From Ectocarpus siliculosus (lineage: Eukaryota > Sar > Phaeophyceae > Ectocarpales > Ectocarpaceae), in assembly GCA_000310025.1 (NCBI GenBank), contig FN648970.1, forward strand, positions 556,623 to 602,126: a DNA stretch of 45,504 bases, given 5' to 3'. Shown one piece after another: positions 32,401 to 42,352 of the stretch (its first letter is position 1; every line of letters starts with the position of its first letter). A program made the position numbers and the translations under genes. The notes beneath the pieces are model-generated. The model was not told where the DNA came from. It saw nothing but the letters and a program-made list of their open reading frames with translations, and did no database searches.

Positions 32401-35400
32401 TTGGGGCGGAGGGTTTCCCGGGGGAGAGACGATCCAAGCCAGAAGACTGCACGTGTTCCGTATGTACATGCATCCCGTTACGCAAGACATAACTGGGCGG
32501 GCCCCTCCGTTTCCCGCGCCCATTCGTGCATCCGTGTGCACTTACCGCAAGGGTTGGGGGCCACATCGACGCAACCCAGCTAACGAACTAACCTGGGGCG
32601 GTGATCTGCAGGGCCTCCTTCATGACCCACAGGAGGTAGACCGACTCCTTGAGCAGGAGCGGGATGAGGGCGAGGCTCAGGGGCATGAGCATGAAGATGC
32701 CGCAGTACACGATGCCTTGGACGGCCGGGTCGAGAGCCAGGGCCGACACCCTCGCACGGTACTTGACGTACCTGCTGCATGTGTTTACATGGGTGACACC
32801 ACCGCAGGGATCAATCATCCTTGTCTCACGTATCGTCTAATGCACCCCTTCACGAGAAAATATTAATGGAAGGGGGAGGGGAAGGCTGCAATTCTTTTTT
32901 TTTTGGGGGGGGGCGCAGCGGCAGAGATTCTCCTTGTCTTGAGGGGATATGCTTGTATGCTTAATTTCTTGGCGAGAGAGCAAAAATAGAGACGCTTCTA
33001 TAGATGTATGCTGCCTTTCTTTGTCGCCTTAACGTTCACCATCTCATCGCCACTGCCCCTTCATCGCGCCTGCTGTCGCCGCCGCATCTACATCGAGAGT
33101 CTCGACGCCCACTCTTGCCACCAAAGCCTCAAAACAACCTACGCATACAAAAAAAAAACAGTTGGTTGCCAAACGACACACCACCTCCCGCGCTTTGTCT
33201 CGAAATAAAGCGACTACCAGATCGGGGACACTTCACACCGCAGCACGTGCGAATAGCATAGCACAAACACATACCGTGCCATATATATCAGGTAGCGTGG
33301 CGGGGTGTAAAAGTTTCTAACTGGAGCTTGGGGAGGCTGCTCAAGCTGTGATTTTTGCGTTGTCCAAACTAGCGGGTCACTCGCAACACACACGCACACC
33401 GCACCGGGAGGCGAACTTCGCCGAAAATTGAAGAGTAGCAACGCCACAGATTCTCACCACAAACGCGGTTCGATCCTAAAACAGATCCACGTAAGACCGT
33501 CCCAAATCTTCCGTCAAAACACAACAACCGTCTTAGGGATGGGAGGAGAGCAGGGCGTGCGGGCGGGCGGGCGGGCGGGCGTGCGGGGAAGGGGGGGGGA
33601 GGGGAGGGTCTCACTACACAAATCGTCGGCAACTCCACAACAACCAACAGGCGGAAAACGCGCACCCACCTCTGGGGCTCGTAGATGAGATGAGGTACCA
33701 GCACCCTCCGCACCCTGCCGACGACCGTTCCCCACTGCTTGAGCGTTAGGACGGCCAGGGCTGCCTGGTAACTACCCCCGAACTTTGTGCTATCCATTAG
33801 GTAGGCCACCTGAAGAGAGAAGGGGTAACAGCGGCGGCGGAGGGGGGGGGGGGGGGGGGGGGACCCCTTTTTTTGGTGCCCCCTGGGGGAAAAAATTTTC
33901 CCCTCCCCCCGGGAAAAACCCTACCCCCCCCCCCCCAAAAAAACGAAGGAAGGGGGGGAAGGGGCTTTGTTTCCCCAAAAAAATTAAAACCTTTTTCCTG
34001 GCCCCCTGGGGGGTTCAAGAAAAAAAAACCAACACCCAATTTATGGGGGGGTTGGTGCCCCCAGGGGGGGGAAACCCCCCCTTTGAAAACAAAAAAAAAA
34101 AAAAAATTTCCCCAGGGGGGAAATTCGGGGGGAAAGGGGTNNNNNNNNNNNNNNNNNNNNNNNNNNNNNNNNNNNNNNNNNNNNNNNNNNNNNNNNNNNN
34201 NNNNNNNNNNNNNNNNNNNNNNNNNNNNNNNNNNNNNNNNAATTTGTGATATACATTAGGTAGGCCACATGAAGAGAGAAGGGGTAACAGAGGAGGAGGA
34301 GGGGGGGGGGGGGGGGGGCGTACTCATGTCTTGCATGCCTCATGTGGGAGAGCATTGACCAGTCGTCCTGGTAGAGCACTGACCACGCGTCCTCGAGAGG
34401 ACGGACGGACGGGGGGGATGGGGCTTGGCTGCACAGACAGATGTAAACACTTTCACATGCACGCTTGGGGGTTCGATGATACGAAACCAACAGCACAATT
34501 AATGCGTGTGTTGCTGCCGCAAGCGTGCGGAATCCCCCCTGTCGAAACCAAAGAAACGAAAAACGTTCCTCAAGGTGCAAATTCAGGGGGAAACGGGATT
34601 GCATATGACGCCTCCCTCGAGCGACGGACCGAGTCCCTCCCTCACCGCGCTCATGAAGAAGTAGATCGAGCACAGGATCTGGACGCCGAAAACCCTGTCC
34701 TCCGTCAGGTACTTCACCAGCCGCTGCTGGACGGGGAGCACCTCCTGATACAAGAGAGTTGGTGAACACCGAAATATGACGTTTGAGTGAGGAGAGCAGG
34801 AGAGCTTTCGGTTGATAAATTAACCGTGTGTATCGCTGTCCGGTGTATACTACGCTCGGCCGTCCTTATTTTCGTAACGGCACATGGACAAATCAGGGAG
34901 CTACCATCAACTTTAAACCGTCCACCTTCCCCGTTGCCAGCACTAACCACACACGCATTGGTTGCGGCCAACTTCTGAGGTTGGAGGGCTTGACACCAAC
35001 ATCGATCGAAGGCGTCTGGTTTTACCGCGTGCTTGATCTCAGCGCCTACACTGTACCGTACAAAAACTGCTCCGCTCGATGTTCTTCTCCTGTGACGAAT
35101 TCGACGATTATCTCGACCTTGCGAGTAAATGAACCTAGATCCCATCTCAGCAGTCATCACAATACTCTTCAGGAAGCGGAAGGCGCGACGGGCATGCAAT
35201 GAAGAAAGAGCACGTCGCTACATGTATACGATACGTCCTCTCACGCCCTCGTTGTTACCCCTTATCGGCGCCTATCCCCGCCCTCACTCTTGCCGCCGCG
35301 CTGGAGAAGGATACTCTTGAGCGTGTCATCATTCACCTGAAGGCCATCTTCGGCCTCTGTTCGGCGCACCCTCGGTCCCGGAGGGAACGAAAACAGCGGC

Positions 35401-37627
35401 GCGACGGGCCGGCGCCTCTCCTCCCCTTCCGTTGCCGTCGCCGCCCCTCCTCCGGCTCCGCTGCCCGCCCCCTCCTCCTCTCCCCGCTCCCCGTCCTCGT
35501 CCCCTTCCGCCGCCGGTGCCCCCGAGACCGCACCGTCTCCGCTCTCTTCTGAAGCGCCGTCGCCGTCCTCGCCGCTGGCCATCGCGGCATCCTCCTGGCA
35601 TGTCCGTCAAGCGGGCGTGAGGGGCGGTAGAACAGCGTTGAGTGAGTGTGCCAGCCTACGTGTGCAGCCAAATGCGTTGCGTGTTCGGCATAAAAGAATG
35701 GCAAATGCAGTGGAGACAAGGAAAATGTACTGCTGTAGAACAGGGGTTGTCGGGGTGCACTCAATAGCAGGTCAGACATGTTGGAGGCTCTCTCACGGAA
35801 CGACACAAATTCGTGGATACTGGCAGACGTCTATTCCGGCATGGAACAACTTAAACACACAACGGGTTGTGTTCACGAGGCCGCCTGTCAGAAAGGACAG
35901 AGTTCCGCAACACAACGCACTAGTCATGACACGCGATAGTCCTGACACATGGATGGAGCACCCATCGCACGCGCCTACCGGTTTCCGTTCCAAGCTTCGC
36001 GCAAGACACGTCGTACGCACCGAATTCGGCATCACCAACAGCCACCTAAATCTGGGATTCGTGCTTGTGTCCCGAATCCGTCTGCTATTCTAGGCACATT
36101 TATGCGACCACCGTTGGCCCCCGTGTCCAATAAACAATAGTGTAGCACATCCAACGACTTACTCAAGTAACCGTCCCAAGCGCACGGTGTTGTTGCTCAC
36201 ATACAGGGAGTTTATGCAAACCCGAGCAGACGCAAGACCCGCAGCAGCAGTACGCGCCGGCAAGTTTCGATTTTTTCAAAACGAGCTGGCGGCGTAAGTT
36301 CGCTTTGATGGTACAACAGCCTCTCCGACCGCCAATCCCTCTCCACACGCTGCTGTAACCATATCGTGTTGCTGTCTCTGTTGTCTACAGAGTAATGGCG
36401 AGTGCTGCCGCTTGAAAAAAAGATCGTGTCAAATCCTCTTTCCCCTGTATCTATTTATTAAATAGTATGTGTTCTTGCACGCCGAAAAAACGATGTAACA
36501 CAAGATCGAACAAAATCAGTCTACGGAAGGCACGAACCTATGATGAGCGGGAAGGCCGCCGTCCGTTGATAACGTGTGTGGGCAGCCTTTAAGGCTCGAA
36601 CGCTCGTTGAACGCCCGCCACTACAGTTACCGCATGCGTTGCTGCAGCACATGATACCTGTGGTGAAGACCACACGGACTGCTGTAACGCAGATACTGCC
36701 GCACATATAACGCATCATACGGTGACTTGGACGCGCCCTAAGCCGAACACTTTTTATGTACCTAACATTTTTATGTTCTTTGAGCTCCAGAGCAGAAGCC
36801 TGCGATTCAGCTGTACCCTCCACGGCAGCAACTCAAGCTCCGATGCACATGGGGGCAGCAAGCCGGAACAGAGTCGAAGTTGTGCATGTTGTGATGCGGT
36901 ACATGCATAGACAACGACCGCCGCCAGCCCATCATGTCTTATGGTTGCCCTATATGAACCGGCCTTCCCCCGGCCAACCTCAAGACAGAATCCCTCATTG
37001 CCCTCTCGGACTCAAGCAGCAGAAGACGGGCGAATGCATCACTAACAGACACACCTGCTCTTCGCCCGCTCCGCCACCGCCGTCGCTCATCGCTCCCTCC
37101 TCCTCCTCCTGCTCATCCCCGGAGCTGCCGCTGCCGCCCGTTGTTCCCGCCGCAGCCTCGAGGCCCTCTGCGACTGCCTCCTTTTCTTGCCCCTCCCCCT
37201 CCTCTTCCCCCCCCTTCTGCTTCTCACCCTCTTCGGTACCGCCATCGCTGCTGCTTCCGCCGCCCCTACGTCTCCGGAACAGGCCCCCGCCGCGGGTGTG
37301 GCGAGCAACGAACCAGGAAGGGCGCGTGCTGCGACCGCCTGGGCTGCCGCGTGGCGCCAGTGTAGTAGTAGCCAACGGCGGCAGCAAGGGCTCCCGTTCA
37401 TCGTCGAGGTGGGAGGGCCGGCCAGACCGCACCCCGGAGGAAGGGGCGGCGCCACCACCGCCCACTGCTGCTGCTGCTGCTGCTGCGCGCGCCGAAGGAA
37501 GGACGGAGCCGGCGCAGCCTAGCAGCAGCGCGGTCGCCAGCAGCGCCGCTGGTGTCGTTGTTGAGGATGACTGCAACGGCCGCCGCGAAAGGGGCCAACC
37601 AGCGGTCGTCGTTTTCGATTTCCGCAT
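28438..37627 (-). CDS. Polytopic membrane protein, possibly TMEM33/Pom33-like (9 exons)
   Basis: Exons on the minus strand: 37627-37055, 35594-35337, 34744-34646, 33809-33670, 32771-32593, 32065-31935, 30388-30140, 29417-29253, 28638-28438. Every junction is GT-AG and phases match throughout, giving about 664 residues ending ATGVSDS and TAA. Residues 1-277 are low-complexity, with one hydrophobic stretch (LLATALLLGCAGSV) near residue 35 and a long Glu/Gly/Ser region. Residues 278-600 hold four or five membrane segments: VFGVQILCSIYFFMSA, GIVYCGIFMLMPLSLALIPL, MVMPFGVALRVLP, LVKVLVLVMAYVKLLVV and GMMVGCPWWAGLLAVAFSLL. The C terminus is Asp/Glu-rich. Spacing and a YQ-ALA motif after the first segment recall TMEM33/Pom33 proteins of the ER and nuclear envelope. 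That assignment is inference; the gene structure is much firmer. Confidence 0.8.
28985..29240. repeat. Minisatellite, about seven 33-38-bp units
   Basis: Imperfect units built on AAGGTGTTGCCATGC followed by AAACGTCGGTCTCAC, in the intron between exons 8 and 9 of the membrane-protein gene. Units differ by substitutions and a CCATG duplication. Confidence 0.85.
29253..29417 (-). CDS. Membrane-protein gene exon 8
   Basis: Fifty-five codons: IRGYDCEWIERGVDSVVFG, a hydrophobic WWAGLLAVAFSLLP stretch, then HEVTKKVMASDDKLK. The acceptor is CCCCAG|ATC and the donor CTCAAG|GTGAGA. The donor borders the minisatellite at 28985-29240. Confidence 0.92.
29447..29490. repeat. GA microsatellite
   Basis: About 40 bp of nearly pure GA within the intron just upstream of exon 8 of the membrane-protein gene. 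Confidence 0.9.
30140..30388 (-). CDS. Membrane-protein gene exon 7
   Basis: Eighty-three codons: LEMVMPFGVALRVLPAVLQT, a Gly/Ala-rich loop, then LPLVKVLVLVMAYVKLLVV and LEDDVRILSGLK. The acceptor is TTCAAG|CTG and the donor CTCAAG|GTGGGT. Confidence 0.92.
30486..31097 (+). repeat. 0.6-kb poly-G-bounded dispersed repeat, copy 2
   Basis: Near-identical to 1-629 and bounded by G runs at both ends, inside the intron between exons 6 and 7 of the membrane-protein gene. A third, short partial match (G run, then GTACTCATG, GCATGCC and CATTGACCA) lies at 34298-34365. As this copy is intronic and in the opposite orientation to the gene, it probably arrived by insertion. Confidence 0.85.
31935..32065 (-). 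CDS. Membrane-protein gene exon 6
   Basis: GLVETLTTLSEPLMSVFMTA, then GDSEKWRDTPAGEKRLLLG and RRLAQ. The acceptor is AAACAG|GC and the donor CTCAG|GTGCGT. Confidence 0.92.
32110..32460. repeat. Intronic tandem duplication of about 174 bp
   Basis: Units 32114-32278 and 32288-32450 share TACCTCTC, TGGACACAACGGA, GGGGCGG and GATCCAAGCCAG in order. Both lie in the intron between exons 5 and 6 of the membrane-protein gene. On the minus strand the outer unit carries an acceptor-like GTGTAG before ATCGAAACC; the inner unit has lost the AG. The frame TTEYNERYR is not in phase with exon 5. Confidence 0.8.
32593..32771 (-). CDS. Membrane-protein gene exon 5
   Basis: YVKYRARVSALALDP, then a long hydrophobic stretch GIVYCGIFMLMPLSLALIPL and LLKESVYLLWVMKEAL. 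The donor CCCCAG|GTTAGT leaves phase 1, which exon 6 completes as glycine. Confidence 0.93.
33670..33809 (-). CDS. Membrane-protein gene exon 4
   Basis: VAYLMDSTKFGGSYQAALAV, then LTLKQWGTVVGRVRRVLVPH and LIYEPQ. The acceptor is CTTCAG|GTG and the donor CCCAGAG|GTGGGT. A degraded copy of its 5' end at 34241-34290 belongs to the false gap and is not a second exon. Confidence 0.9.
33840..34300. other. Second spurious assembly gap (100 N) with low-quality flanks
   Basis: N bases occupy 34141-34240. The smeared stretch 33842-34140 follows the good sequence 34298-34600 (the GGGGTTCGATGA, AAACCAAC, AATTAATG, AAATTCAGGGGGAAA order is preserved with homopolymer errors). The stretch 34241-34297 is a degraded copy of 33781-33845, including the exon 4 boundary. 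The intron is therefore about 450 bp shorter than it appears. Confidence 0.9.
34646..34744 (-). CDS. Membrane-protein gene exon 3 (first core membrane segment)
   Basis: Thirty-three codons: VLPVQQRLVKYLTEDRVFG then VQILCSIYFFMSA, an amphipathic lead and a membrane helix. Splice sites are ATCAG|GAG and AGCGCG|GTGAGG. Confidence 0.9.
35337..35594 (-). CDS. Membrane-protein gene exon 2 (acidic linker)
   Basis: Eighty-six codons of Glu/Asp/Gly/Ala-rich sequence, then VAPLFSFPPGPRVRRTEAED and GLQ. The acceptor is GCCAG|GAG and the donor CTTCAG|GTGAAT, both phase 0. The acidic character continues that of exon 1, supporting the join. Confidence 0.8.
37055..37627 (-). CDS. Membrane-protein gene exon 1 (N-terminal, low complexity)
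   Basis: The ATG at 37627-37625 opens 191 codons and the donor is GAGCAG|GTGTGT. RRPLQSS, then PAALLATALLLGCAGSV and PSARA followed by an Ala run, could be a signal peptide or anchor. The rest is Gly/Ser/Arg and then Glu-rich. An in-frame ATG at 37702 is an alternative start. An AG lies directly before the chosen ATG, so the exon could instead be internal. Confidence 0.6.
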
Positions 37628-39428
37628 CCTGCCTTGGACCTCACTTGCGCAGATTCCTCCCCCAGGGCACGCTAGACACACAGCAGTTATCCTATTGGAC
37701 AAGTTCCCCTCTTGGCTGCCTTGGTGTGAGGGGCGAAAAAGAAGAGAGCCGGAGGGCTCAGGCGCGCTGTTTTCAGATTCAAACGGGGCAAATGATACTT
37801 GGTACAGCAGTAGGTGTATGCGGGTCGATGATGATTGGCCGAATCTGTCCGATTGTCCTCTTCATTTTGCAAAGAGAACGGAAAAAATGGGGTAAGAGAA
37901 TGGACAAAATGGGGTATACCACGGGGGTGTTCAAACTCCCCGCCGATGCGCCGTGTTGCATTGAGGTGGGTTGGTCTGAGGCCCGAGGTCCGAGGTGGAT
38001 CAGTGTGTCTACGAGACAGTACACGATTTTCATTTGGCCGGTTTCCCTCGGACAGAAACGTGATCGTTCGGCGTGAGCTTTGCAAAGGGTGACGTAAGAT
38101 AGCACACCCCCATGGACCAATTTTCGAAGCTTGAGTACTCTGCAGCGAAAACAGCAGTGACGACGCTAATTTGGGGGCGTTGGCATCCTCTTCGTCGTGT
38201 AGTAATCGACCTTCGAAATTCGGCCCACGGGGTGGTATCTCATGCGACCTACGGTAGGTCGTGGTGTTGAGAACAAACACGAAGTGCAAGTATGTAACAC
38301 CCAAACACGCTCTGATGGCATCACGTGGGTGTGTAGTGTTGACGGCCAGTATTATGCCGCCGATGATCGCGCATGAAACATCTCCCTCGTTTTTGTGCAG
38401 TGTGGGCACCTCTTACGATCGGCCTTGTGTTTGTGCAAGTTTAAGTCAGACTCAGGGCGGCAGGGGGCCCAAAAAAGGAAACCGAACATCAGACACAACC
38501 GGGAAGAACGCAAGGCCATCATGTTGGCGTCGTCGGACGAGAACAAGGAGCTCGTTCCGTGGCGTGGAAAGCACAAGCAAGCTGGCAGACACGCACGGCC
38601 CCTGCTCAAAGGAACCAGAGAAACAGGCGCGTTTGCGGAAAAGGAAACACCAGACTCCCGGACACAAAAATGCTAAAAGCCCCGTTACACAGAAAGACGC
38701 ACAATCTTCGCCAAACATGCATTACGATTGAGTGCGATATGTTCAAAGTGAACCTGACTTGATACAAGACATTTCGAAGTACATATTCTAGAAAATCAGT
38801 ACTGCCGTATACGGATGCGTTCGAGGCCAAATCTCCTATGGCTTCAATTTTCAGTACAGGTAGCTGGCCTGTTACCGCGGAAAGCGTCCGCGTCAGTTGA
38901 CCAGACCCGGAAGACAACACAAAATGTACTTCGTCGAACGCGAGTAAACTCATCACCTACATGCACCGCGAATGTCGCTAAATCACGACGTGCTAACACA
39001 TCGTATCGTGTACGCCTAAGATACATCCAATGAACTACGGCTCTGCCCACGGCGTGGCGAATACCTCATGCAAGCGCCTCGTTGCCAAGAGAGCCAACGT
39101 ACAGGCAACGCACAGTATTGCACAAAAATTAACGCGCATGGCGGATGCACAGCAGTATTTCTTCAGGTTCAGCTTCCGTGTAGACTATAGGTCAAATCGC
39201 TAAGGCAACAGTACACAAGAAATGCCCACGTACCAACACAAGGAAGGAGGCTCAACGGCCCGAACTGTAAAGCAGAGGAAGCGAACCAATACAAGAAAAA
39301 GGAGCAAACACCACGGCTAATCCCACGACGGGAAAAGCTACGTACTGGATGCTATGTACCCTCGGGAATACGGCACTTCGGCCACAACCCGCGGCAAGTC
39401 TATTAAGTCTATTAGCAGATGACCCCAA
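37628..39428. other. Spacer upstream of the membrane-protein gene
   Basis: It should contain the promoter and leader of the membrane-protein gene and the 3' end of the PDZ gene. A minus frame of 240 codons at 37687-38409 lacks protein-like composition and is not called. One ACTGCTGTA motif (minus strand) lies at 37803. Confidence 0.45.
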
Positions 39429-39521
39429 CTAACCCCCCGCTCTCCTCTCCCGGTTGCCCACCAGCCACCTCACGACCACACTCATGGCCACGTCTTCGAT
39501 AAATGCAATTGACCATGACAT
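39429..39521 (-). CDS. PDZ gene, hydrophobic last exon
   Basis: MSWSIAFIEDVAMSVVVRWL, then VGNRERRAGG and TAG. The acceptor follows a TGG-repeat intron. The final GGGGG|GTTAGT also looks like a donor, so the protein could continue in an exon not recognised here. Confidence 0.65.
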   Translation of the reverse strand: MSWSIAFIEDVAMSVVVRWLVGNRERRAGG

Positions 39522-41564
39522 CTCCACCACCACCACCACCACCACCACCACCACCACCACCACCACTACCACTACAGGCAAGACACCACGACAACTACAT
39601 GCTCCACCCAAAACCACCACCACCTGCGCGAATCGCCGAGGCACCAGCAACCGTCCCATGGAGCCGTCATATCCCGACTGAGGGCCGTTAAACTCCAGTT
39701 TGTACGCAACCTTCCCTCCTTGAGCACCACCGCCACCGTCTTTACCCCGAAGCAAAAGCAGCAGCTGCTGTTCTGCTGCTGCTATCGTCTCGGTCGCCCC
39801 CCTTCTTCACCACCTCCTCCCCTTGAAGACATCATCCCTCCCGCCTCTCTCCCGCCCTCCTCCTCCTCCTCCTCCTCCTCCTCCTCCTCGAGAGCCCGCC
39901 GCCTGGCCAGCTGCGCCCTCTCCCTCGCCGCCAGCAGCTCGTCCAGCCGCGCCATCGCCTCGCAGAGAGCCACGGCGTCCTGCCTAGCGGCCGAGAGCAA
40001 CCGGAGAGCGCGCCGAGGGAGGAGGTCCGACCCCGCCGCCGTCAGCGAAGCCGCCGCGGACGCGACCCTCTCCACCCCCTGTCGTGGTGCAGAGAGCGGT
40101 TTCGACCCGGCAACAGAAGAAGAACCGGGTGGGGGAAGAGGATACACACGCGCAGTCAAGGGGCGAGAGCAACCGCAAAACCTAAACCTTGAAATGAGAG
40201 AACCGACAAAAAGTACACGTCAGCGTGGGCAGCGTAGGTAACCTGTCAAAAAAAAAGTTTGTCTGCTTGGACGGCGAGGGGGTAGGAACGGCAGACAAAC
40301 CTGGACACAACAGCAGCAGCAAAGGCGTTCGGTCCTACTGCACCACGCCGCCAAACGCACGCCGGCACCACACGCCCGGAGCAACTTAACACGAGGAGGC
40401 GTCAACAGCTCTGGACGTCGAGACGACGTGAAATAAGTTGGGGGCGTCTGTCAAAGGCCGATCGCCGACGCTCTCGTCCTCGCCATTGTTCTCGGTGTCG
40501 CACAGCCCCGTCCGTACAACCCAACCAGTACCTCCAGCTTGCCTCACTGACGGTGCCCCTTGGCTGACCCGAAAAAATGAAAAGAAAAAAAGAAAAACAC
40601 GGACTGACGAGGACGTGCGTGAAAAACGAGATATCAGCAGGCAGAGATTTTCGAGACACGCACTTTAAGTTAGCACATATTCCGCACCTGCCGCTTGTCC
40701 GCAGCCGCTCGCCCGATGCGGTCCACCTCCTGCAGCAGCCGCGAATTTCGCTTCTGGATGTCCGCAACCCGTTCCCCGAGCCCGAGTACCAGCGCGCTGT
40801 TGAGAACGGCGTCAAGATCGGGATCCGCCGCGTCTCTTCTCTCTTCGCTTCCAGCTCCTCCTCCTCCTCCTCCTCCCCCTGCCCTTGCGGCGCTGTCGAG
40901 GCCGCCCGAGCCACCGCCGCTGCTGCCTCCAGTGCTCTTTCCGGCACCTATATGACGGCCGATGCTACCGCCGCCGCCGCCGCCGCCGCCGTTGCTAAGG
41001 GAGTCGGTGGAGGGGTAAGACGGCGGTCCCCCTAACCCCCCTCCCACCGGAGGGGGCGCCGAGGGGGAGGGGGAGAACAAGGACGGCGACGACAGGGAGG
41101 AGGATGGAGAGCAGCGCTGCAGGGGCGGGGGGGGGTACCGCGCGAACCGGAGGGACAGGGGAGACTCCGCCGCGCGGATGCTCGCCATTACCTCGTGGAG
41201 GGCGCTGGACTTGTCGACAGAAACTCCGTTGATGGCCGTGAGGCAGTCGTCCAGCTCGACCAGGCCCGTCGACTCCAGTATCCCCCTCCGGCCGTTGGGG
41301 CCTCGAGGGAAGGCCTTGATGAAGATCTGGTTGGGTGGGGTGTCCGGTACGGTGGTGTGATGGGTCAGATGCGGGGTGTGCACCGGCGCGGGGAGAAAGG
41401 GGCCGAGGGAATGGTTCAGCGGGCTGTTGCGATACAGATTGTTTAGTGGCGAGACGTTTGGCGGAAATAGACGGAAGGAGGGGGAGGCATCATGCAAATG
41501 ATGTTCCCCGCCCGCTGCTGCCAGTGCCTCTCGTGCTTGGAGCACCGCCACGCTCAGGATGTAC
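39429..41564 (-). CDS. PDZ-domain protein (4 exons, 5' end not found)
   Basis: Exons on the minus strand: 41564-40688, 40078-39814, 39718-39624, 39521-39429. All junctions are GT-AG with matching phases, giving about 442 residues to a TAG. The PDZ domain (41332-41138) reads IFIKAFPRGPNGRRGILES, then LVELDDCLTAINGVSVD and SPLSLRF, the usual G-L--GD-L--ING-SV core with the GD replaced by LDD. Pro/Ser and Gly-rich linkers follow, then a helical DLDAVLNSALVLGLGERVAD region, a Leu/Arg/Ala helix with a poly-Glu run, and a C-terminal SWSIAFIEDVAMSVVVRWLV hydrophobic segment. PDZ domains bind C-terminal tails of partners, so a scaffold tethered to a membrane is possible. An acceptor-like AACCAG precedes IFIK, so the sequence before the domain may be partly intron. 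Confidence 0.7.
39522..39576. repeat. CAC microsatellite filling a short intron
   Basis: About 50 bp of CAC repeats (GTG on the coding strand) make up most of the 102-bp intron between the last two PDZ-gene exons. Unspliced, it stays open as a Val run. Confidence 0.9.
39624..39718 (-). CDS. PDZ gene, penultimate exon
   Basis: GKVAYKLEFNGPQSGYDGSM, then GRLLVPRRFAQ. The acceptor CTCAAG|GA completes the phase-1 codon and the donor is GCGCAG|GTGGTG. No family recognised. Confidence 0.7.
39814..40078 (-). CDS. PDZ gene, helical and poly-Glu exon
   Basis: GVERVASAAASLTAAGSDLL, then SAARQDAVALCEAMARLDEL and LAARERAQLARRRAL, followed by eleven Glu encoded by a CTC microsatellite. Likely a coiled or extended helix. 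The acceptor is CGACAG|GGG and the donor GGAG|GTGGTG, phase 1. Confidence 0.75.
39857..39889. repeat. CTC microsatellite encoding poly-Glu
   Basis: Eleven CTC/CCT triplets in the PDZ-gene exon, translated as consecutive glutamates on the minus strand. Confidence 0.9.
40688..41564 (-). CDS. PDZ gene, PDZ-containing exon
   Basis: The acceptor is GATCAG|GTAC (needs a phase-2 upstream exon) and the donor CGGCAG|GTGCGG. It holds the PDZ domain, Pro/Ser and poly-Gly linkers, and a helical tail ending EVDRIGRAAADKRQ. The Gly run is encoded by a GCC-type triplet repeat near 40965-40992. Confidence 0.75.
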
Positions 41565-42204
41565 CTGATCACAGGAAGGGTTTTGTCCGGCCGGCATCAC
41601 TGCTGTTTTCTCACGGCAAGGACTTGAGCAGATTCAGAAAAGTTCAGTATCGGGCAGGCGTCTGTAGATCCTCACACTCTCGCTGCTGTAGTATAACAAC
41701 TTACGCTGCTGTGCATATGCAACAACGCACCCTTCGCTTGCGCGTTATTTTCGGGCCGGCATACTTTCATGGATGCCATATTTTCAAGCAATCGTTTACC
41801 TGTGATTTTTCAGCCAAGTTTTGTCTATTGGTGTATGCATATGCATATGAGATAGAAGTACTTCGCACACCGTAAAAGCTCAAAGCCTGCCAAGTATAGG
41901 CATCCCTCTGCAGACATTGGACGTATGCATACATGTAAACCAAAGTACAGTTGTACACACCGCGTATCTACCAAGCACCTTTGGCATCGACACGCACAGC
42001 GATCGGATACATAACTATGGAAATACGCAAACACGTGCAGTCACAGCAACGACATCTTGGATTTTGCACAGGCGCCGCCAACAGCGGCCGCCCTCGCCGG
42101 TCGTACTACTGTTGTACTGCTGTACGTGTATCAACCCGTGCACGACCACATGCCCGTTTCTGCAACGATCGAGAAGAGACCGACCGGTCATTCGCCGCAC
42201 CCAC

Positions 42205-42352
42205 CTTATTTTTCCGTGGGTCCTGCGCCCAAGTGACGCCAAAGAAGGTCGACACGTCGTCCGGCACGTGCAACTCCACCTCCACCTCTGTCGCAGAGGC
42301 GAGCATGACGCTGCTGCTGCTTTCGCCGCTGTCGGCGGGCACCCAAAACGTG
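42205..42352 (-). CDS. Isolated candidate exon of unknown gene
   Basis: Forty-nine codons between a good acceptor (GGCCAG|C) and donor (AATAAG|GTGGGT): TFWVPADSGESSSSVMLAS, then VEVELHVPDDVSTFFGVTW and AQDPRKNK. The beta-strand pattern is protein-like and vaguely GOLD-like. Its phase-0 end does not match the phase-2 start needed by the PDZ exon downstream, so either another exon lies between them or it belongs to a separate gene. Confidence 0.5.

Noticed and set aside
34041-34769. Frame spanning the second N gap
   Set aside because: It crosses N bases and smeared low-quality sequence; the true exon 34646-34744 is in a different frame.
36756-37895. 379-codon plus frame
   Set aside because: Antisense shadow of the GC-rich low-complexity exon 1 of the membrane-protein gene.
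37687-38409. 240-codon minus frame
   Set aside because: No domain, no regular composition and no splice or codon signal. It lies in the spacer upstream of the membrane-protein gene.
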